64,000 nucleotides of DNA from Chrysoporthe austroafricana (Eukaryota > Ascomycota > Sordariomycetes > Diaporthales > Cryphonectriaceae): positions 317,583-381,582 of the forward strand of contig JYIP02000002.1 in the NCBI GenBank assembly GCA_001051155.2, written 5' to 3'. Below the pieces are notes generated by a model. That model had not been told where the DNA came from. It was given only the letters and a program-made list of their open reading frames with translations, and made no database searches. Each line of letters starts with the position of its first letter. Position 1 is the first letter of the stretch. Shown here piece by piece: positions 57,892 to 64,000 of the stretch. A program made the position numbers and the translations under genes.

Positions 57892-59669
57892 ATGATTGCA
57901 CTCGTATTAGCCCTTTTAGCCTCCAGTATATCGCCCGTGATAGGTGCGGCTCCAGCAACCCCCGGGACGTCAGACACATTGCTTCAGGCGTCATGTCGCT
58001 ACCTCCCTGGTGACATAGCATGGCCCAATCAAACGGTCTGGGATCAACTAAACCAGACTGTTGGGGGTAAGCTTCTGAATGGTGTTCCTCTGGGCCAACC
58101 GTGTCACAGACCTCACCAAGACCTTGATAAATGCGCACAAATCCAGGACGAGTGGTTACTCTTGACACCATAGTAAGCTGGAAACTGGGTTGTCATCATC
58201 TCAGAAGCTGACCTTCGTCCAGCATGACCGACCCGGTCAATGTGATGTCTCCTTATTGGATGAATAATTCCTGCAGCCCGTTCCTTGATGCAAACAGTTC
58301 TTGTACCTTAGGAAACCTCGCGTCGTACGCTATCAATGTTAGTAACGTTGAAGCGGTTATTGAGGGTATCTTATTCGCTCAGGAGAACAACATACGGCTC
58401 ACTGTCAAGAACACGGGACATGACTTCCTTGGAAGATCGGCCGGCGCAGGCTCTTTGGCACTATGGATGCACAATCTCAAAGAGATCACCTTCACCAACT
58501 ACACCAGTACGGCATACTCCGGGCCGGCCGTCCGTATCGGCGCCGGCATCGAGTACGGCGACTTGTACCCCGTGGCCAGCGCACAAGGCTACCAAATTGT
58601 TGGCGGCTCGTGCCCCACAGTCGGCTTGGCAGGCGGCTTCAGCCAGGGCGGTGGCCATGGACCCCTTGGCGGCGCTTACGGGCTGGCTGCCGACCAGGTA
58701 CTGGAGTGGGAGGTGGTGACTTCCGCTGGCCAGCACCTAACCGTCTCGCCTACAGAACACGCAGGGCTATTCTGGGCCCTGAGTGGAGGTGGCGCGGGCA
58801 ATTTCGCCGTGGTGCTTTCTATGACGGCTCGGGCATACAAAGACGGACCAGTAGCCGGAGCAGGATTCGCCTTTGCCAACGCTGGCAATGACACCGCGTT
58901 CTGGGCCGGGATCACCTCATGGCTGCAGCAGCTGCTCGTCCTCGATGCAATTGATGGCCTCACCACTGTCTGGGCAATCACACCAGAGACGTTCGCGCTG
59001 GAATTCGCCACTTTACCTGGTGTCAATACCACAGATGGCATTGACAATGCTCTCACACCATTCTTCAATCGTCTCGCTGAGCTCGACGTCTCGCTGGTTA
59101 GCAACTACACGTCCAAAGTCTCCGCCAGCTTCGCCGAGCACTACGAAAATTGGGCCACACAAACATATAGTAGCAACATCTCGCTCGGTGGTCGCCTCAT
59201 CCCACGCTCAACAGTGGAAAAACAGGACAATTCTCTCTCCGGACTCATCGCTGTCCTCCAAAACATTACTGACGGTGGTGCAGAGATACTCGCAGTCGCG
59301 GCGAACGTCACGCATAGCAAACCCATCTCCAACGCTGTGCTGCCATCATGGCGCGACGCACTCTTCACAATGAGTTTTGCGAGGCCAGTGGTCGAAGGCG
59401 CCGACTGGGATGTCGTCCGCAGCAATCAGGCGCAGCTGAATGCGTGGCAGGACGAACTGCGCAGGGTTACGCCGGAAGGAGGGACGTATATGAACGAAGC
59501 GACTTGGGATAACCCGAATTGGAAGGAAGACTATTTCGGGCTAAATTACGAAGCGTTGCTAGAAGTCAAAAAGCAATATGATCCGGATGGGTTGTTTTGG
59601 GCTAACGCAGCGGTTGGAAACGACGTATATTGGAAGTATATAGGAAACGGAAAATTGTGCCGTACTTAA
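57892..59669 (+). CDS. secreted BBE-type FAD-linked oxidase (bicovalent flavin)
   Basis: Berberine-bridge-enzyme-like oxidase (FAD_binding_4 plus BBE tail) that uses O2 for oxidation or oxidative cyclisation. Exons 57892-58172 and 58223-59669 (50-nt intron, rebuilding LLTPYMTDPVNV) give 575 aa. I chose ATG 57892; the longer frame starts only at a TTG. Residues 1-19 form a signal peptide (MIALVLALLASSISPVIGA). The FAD domain has KNTGHDFLGRSAG (His160) and VGGSCPTVGLAGGFSQGGGHG (Cys224), the two residues that bind FAD covalently in this family. Several N-x-S/T sequons fit secretion. The BBE tail is NWKEDYFGLNYEALLEVKKQ and YDPDGLFWANAAVGNDVYW. It is the last gene of the island. GC collapses about 30 bp after the stop codon. 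Confidence 0.95.
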
Positions 59670-60645
59670 TATCAGTGTTGTAAAATTAGTAACTTTAGTT
59701 AATTAATGCTATTAATTAAAACTGACTATAAATTAAATAACTTTAAATAATTATAGATTTATTATAATAATTTTGTAATTATTAAAAATTATTATAATTA
59801 TATTTTTATTTTTAAATATTATTTTCTGCTTTTAATACGTTTAAATATATTAATATATTAATAATTCTTTATAAAAATATATTTTTTTATTTAAATATAA
59901 ACGTTTAATTATATATTTATATATTATTATATTATTAATTAATTATATATAATAATTAAAAGTTATTATAAATTCTTTAAATATTAACTTTAATTAATTA
60001 TAAACTATTATAATTAATAAAAAGCATTAACTTTAATTATAATAATTTATAGTTAATAGTTAATTAATTGTTAATTTTTAATTATAAATTAATTTTATAA
60101 TCTTATTTAATATATATATTAAAATGAAAATTTTAAAATTATTTTTATTATTAAAAATTAAACTTTAAAAGTCGCTTTCGGCTTTTAATTATATTTATTT
60201 AGCTTTTTAATTATTCGGTTAAAAATATATAGCTTTTAAAGCTACTTTTAAAGATTTAATTATAACTTATTAATTTATTAAATAAATAAAGTTTATTCGG
60301 TAATATTTATTTTAAATTATTTATTTTTGAATATAAATTAAAAAATAACGTTAAAATAAAATATAATAATATTTTTTAAATTAATTTATATTTAATTTTT
60401 ATTTAATAGTATTTATAAATAATAATAATAATATAATTTTTTTTAAATAAATATTTAAAAAATTTTAATAAATTATTTTTTAAATATTAAATTAATTTTA
60501 TAATATATTAATAAAAAAGTATTATAAAGTAATTTAAAATAAATAATATTAATATTATTATATTTAAAAAATATAATAAACTGAAATTATAATATAATAA
60601 TTAAATTTTTTTTTATAATATATATAAAAAATATAAAAGATTAAA
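59670..60645. other. extremely AT-rich stretch without genes
   Basis: Nearly pure A/T (TTAATTATA-type sequence) from just behind the oxidase stop codon to the family B LTR. Rare GC islands (GTCGCTTTCGGC near 60170) suggest a fully RIP-degraded repeat whose identity is lost. No TG..CA LTR edges could be found inside. Confidence 0.6.
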
Positions 60646-60852
60646 TAATAGTAAACGTACTGAAATATATTATAAAGCATTATTCTTCTAAAAAAGTAAA
60701 CTATGCTAAAGCCTATTAGGGCATTATATAAGCCCCCCGGTAAGGGTATAGCATTCACCTAGTAAATTCATTGCGTATTTACTAAGGGATTTATTATAGA
60801 TTTACTAGGCGAATCCATTACGAATTTACCTTATCTATAAGTTTTGCTATCA
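60646..60852 (-). repeat. 3' LTR of the third family B element
   Basis: 207 bp, TAATAGTAAACGTACTG..TTTTGCTATCA on the plus strand; aligns with 39676-39883 and 18594-18801. Confidence 0.88.
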
Positions 60853-61153
60853 ATTGCTAGCCCCTTATAACCTTTATTTATAAAGGAAGCTAACTATCAG
60901 AGATATCTTGAGTAGCAATAGCACGATATAATAGGACTCTAGGTTATATAGCAAAGAAAAGTACGACAGTACTATTAGACAAAAGAGATTATATAAGAAA
61001 TAATAATCGTTTTATAAAGCCGATTCGTACTAGAATCCTAATAAGTAAACGTGCTTATGCTAGGGATTTGAATAATAAATATGCTTATGCCGGGAACTAA
61101 AAGAAAACTTGCTTATGCCGGGAGCTTAAAATTGATTTTCTATTATAATCGGT

Positions 61154-63283
61154 TTATGCTTAGAGTAAATAGATATATATAGTACTTATATATAATAAGG
61201 CTAGCCGATATCCAGGTATATTTCGGTAGTGCTTAATCGTATTTATTGCCGAAATATTTGATATAAATATAATTAAAGATTAAAATTGCTTATAAATATT
61301 AATAGAAAGTATAGCTTTCAGATAATAGAATATTAAGTAAGTATAATAATAATGAATATAAAATGAAATTACGATAAAATATATCGGTATATAAAGCTAA
61401 TAGCTATATATAATTATTATATAGCGATATCGTAGCTAATCTTTAATATAAATAGCTAAATTTATAAATTATTGGAAGAAAATAGCATTATATATTATTA
61501 ATAATATTATATCGATAAATAATAGCTATATTTACTAATTAGAGGTAATTTCCCGGGCTTTAATAATAGCTTTAAAGTTTAATAAATTGCAAAAGAATAT
61601 AGCAAATAATTTTTCTTTTCCGATATAATTGCAAAAGTTAGTATAATTATAAATATTAAGCTACAAAGTTTTAACTAGCCTATACGCTTAAATATAGGAT
61701 TTAAAGCTTATTATACGATTTTAGTATTGCAAGGACTGAATAGCGCTAAAATAATCTTTATTTTCGTTAGCTTATTTCTGAAAGGTAATATTGAAATTAT
61801 AATCCATATCGTTTTTAGTAAAGACAATCTTAATAGCTTTGAAATTATATTCGAAACGGAAAATTTGGTTTATAATGAAATATAAGCCCGACCGGTTGGA
61901 TAGGATAATAGGATTAAAATTGCGGAATTAAATAACGAATTCGTATATATATTTTCTTATAATAAAAGAGAAGAAATACTAAATGCAATTATTATGGATT
62001 CCGATAATGCCAAACTTAATATTATTATAAATAGCGAAACCGTTAATAACGTAAAGATAGTTAATACCGAAATTGCTTCTTCAAATAAAATTATAGCGTA
62101 TATATTTCTTGGATATATAAAGGGCTAGCGTACGGTAATATACTGCAATTTCAGCTTTAATAGCTTTAGATTTAGGGTTATATTTAATAAATAAAGCAGG
62201 AATAGCGCAAAGCATAGCTTGTAAAGGCAAAATGCTATTAATATTGGTTCGAAAAGCTCTGCTTAGTATAGCTAACAGATTAGCTATATTCGGTAAATTG
62301 TTTTCGATTAAGTCGATAGTATTATTTATAACTTAATAGCGCTTGGCTAGTATTATAAAGTTTCGCTCTATTATAGCAAATAGGCTTAGATTAACGACTG
62401 GTATAATAGGCTTAAAGGCTTTAAGCTTAGTTAAGATTAGCTTGATATTCTTAATAATCTTTTTCCAAATAGCGAAAGCTATATTACGATTATATTCGTA
62501 GATTATAATAACTTTTGCTATATTAGCTGCATAATGCATAGCATTTACTTCCCTTTTAATAAAGTTGCTGCAACCGCTTAGTATTATCTATTTAGCTTTA
62601 TTTTTAATATAACGGCTATGCTTATTTCGTAAGCGATTATCTTTCAATATTATAATAGGAAATAGGATATAATAAGCTATTAATAGGGTATATAAAGTAA
62701 GGATAGGATTACGAATAATAAATAAATTCGGAATAAATTTAAACGATATTCTTTTAATAGAGTTATTTATTAATCTGTTATTTATATCTTTGCTCGTAAT
62801 AATATCCGTATTAATAAAAGTACTTAAATAAAGCTTTTATTTTTCGTAAATAAGGTTAAAACGGTTAATTTATAATAATATAAAGTATTATAAAATAAGC
62901 TTTTGGGCTTCCTTAATAATTAGCAGCCGATTAATATTGCTATTGCTTAGCTCAGTATTAAAGATATAAATATTATATTCGATTTCTTAGTCTATTATAT
63001 TAATATAACTTTTATTAATTAGCGCCCGATAAAAAGCTACTGTATAAGCTTTTTAATAGCGAAAGAAATCGCTTAAGTAATTTTTCGTTATGTAAGTATT
63101 ATAGTAAAAATGGCTTTCGCTATTATATAAATATATAGCTTACCGATATCTTTCTAAGGAAAAGCAGTCTTTAAGCAATACTTTATAAATATATTTGGCA
63201 TATTATATAGTCTTACTTTTTCAGCAGACTTTAAAAGGTTTTTCCTGAGATATAGAATATAATATTGCATAAAAATTAAATAT
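61154..63283 (-). pseudogene. family B ORF3, third copy
   Basis: Exactly 2,130 nt from the position of the ATG (mutated to ATA at 63283-63281) to the TAA at 61156-61154. The open piece 62333-62539 reads YAANIAKVIIIYEYNRNIAFAIWKKI, matching the inner copy with RIP-type substitutions only. No indel relative to the two other copies. Confidence 0.65.
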
Positions 63284-63659
63284 AGCTAAATATATTATTT
63301 TTTATCAATTTTGGTCTTATAATAAAGCATTTACGGAAGAATACGACTTGATAATCGCATAATGCGTTTTGGTTTTGATAATATTAATAGCTTTATTAAT
63401 ACGATCCTTACAAATTTACGAAAGCTTAGCAAAATAAAGCGAAATTGATAATAATACTAGCTTAATATTCAAAAATAATATTCAAAAATATAATGAAAAG
63501 TAATAATAATAAGGTAATACAGCTAGCTATAATAAGTAAATAAGAATAATAATCGTAAATGCGCTAATAAGAAAAGGAAAATAAAGTAAATTTATTAACA
63601 ATTTATAAAATAATAGCTTTTTGCATTTGCTAGAAATTTACTTGCTTTACTTAGCAATT

Positions 63660-64000
63660 GCTTTTATTCCAATGCGCGCTTATTACGTTACGGGTTCTTT
63701 CGATTTTTTGGAATAAGTAAACTAGCTTATTCTAATACATTTTCTGTTCGTAAGTCGCGCTTTAGCTTGCTTTGTTTTCGTAAGGCAATTATAATAATAT
63801 TTCCCGGTTTAAGGATTTCTTTCGCTAATAGCCGCTTTCGCTTTGCTCTTTCCTGCAATTCGGCTATAATTTCGCATTTCCGTTCGAAATTATATATTAT
63901 TTCGTCCGCATTCAAAGCATTACAGAGTATCCATATATTGTAATGGCTAAAATAATTTATCCATTTTACTAAATATTCAATTCTGCGCGAATTATATTTA
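63660..64000 (-). pseudogene. integrase/chromodomain end of pol, third family B element, partial
   Basis: 63727-63915 on the minus strand reads NADEIIYNFERKCEIIAEL and ERAKRKRLLAKEILKPGNII, matching the pol tail at about 35920-36060 of the inner copy. Truncated by the window edge. Confidence 0.7.

Larger units (their letters stand above)
60646..64000 (-). mobile_element. third family B element, 3' part, runs off the window
   Basis: The 3' LTR lies at 60646-60852 (207 bp), then non-coding repeats, ORF3 and the chromodomain/integrase end, all in minus orientation. The rest, including RT, gag and the 5' LTR, should lie beyond 64,000. It has the same orientation as the outer B element on the other side of the cluster. 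Confidence 0.85.

Noticed and set aside
59670..60645. Possible extra cluster gene or LTR in the AT-rich stretch
   Set aside because: No open frame, no LTR edges and no alignable block could be read; composition alone does not support a call.

Overview
The window comes from a filamentous ascomycete (Pezizomycotina). The evidence is short spliceosomal introns of 50-113 nt with GT..AG ends, a fungal secondary-metabolite gene set, and long AT-rich blocks in which transposon genes carry almost only C-to-T and G-to-A changes. That last pattern is the footprint of repeat-induced point mutation (RIP).

Layout. (1) 1-8,984 is ordinary-looking sequence: the 3' end of an unidentified gene, a broken AKR7-type aldo-keto reductase gene (minus), a four-exon SulP/STAS anion-transporter-family gene (3,663-6,313) and an intron-containing tRNA-Asp(GTC) (7,578-7,671, minus). 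(2) 8,990-40,082 is one composite retrotransposon block bounded by a perfect 5-bp target-site duplication, GTCCC. It holds four levels of nested Ty3/gypsy chromodomain elements of two families. Family A has ~498-bp LTRs and an antisense Cys-rich, Zn2Cys6-like ORF. Family B has 207-208-bp LTRs, a leader tandem array and an extra 710-codon ORF3 downstream of the integrase/chromodomain. Target duplications AATAG (intact A copy, 9,563-17,123) and CTTTT (inner B copy, 28,529-39,184) fix the order of insertion; the outer B copy lacks one and looks recombinant. (3) 40,088-59,669 is a normal-GC island with a four-gene biosynthetic cluster. (4) 59,670-60,645 is featureless, extremely AT-rich DNA. (5) 60,646-64,000 is a third family B copy that runs off the window.

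The cluster. A highly reducing polyketide synthase (minus, 2,967 aa: KS-AT-DH-MT-ER-KR-ACP) ends in a carnitine/choline acyltransferase-type (cAT) release domain. A seven-helix fungal rhodopsin-fold membrane protein is divergent from it. Two plus-strand genes follow: an NRPS-like reductase (adenylation-thiolation-reductase, 1,092 aa) and a secreted BBE-type FAD oxidase with both covalent-flavin residues. The enoylreductase and methyltransferase of the PKS look degenerate, and no trans-acting ER, regulator, P450 or transporter of a usual type is seen. Inference: the PKS makes a reduced but partly unsaturated chain, the cAT hands it to a small nucleophile, the NRPS-like enzyme activates and reduces a carboxylic acid, and the secreted oxidase finishes the product. 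The product is unknown. The most unusual items are this cAT-PKS plus A-T-R reductase pairing, the unexplained ORF3 kept at exactly 2,130 nt in three copies, and the antisense Zn2Cys6-like ORFs of family A.
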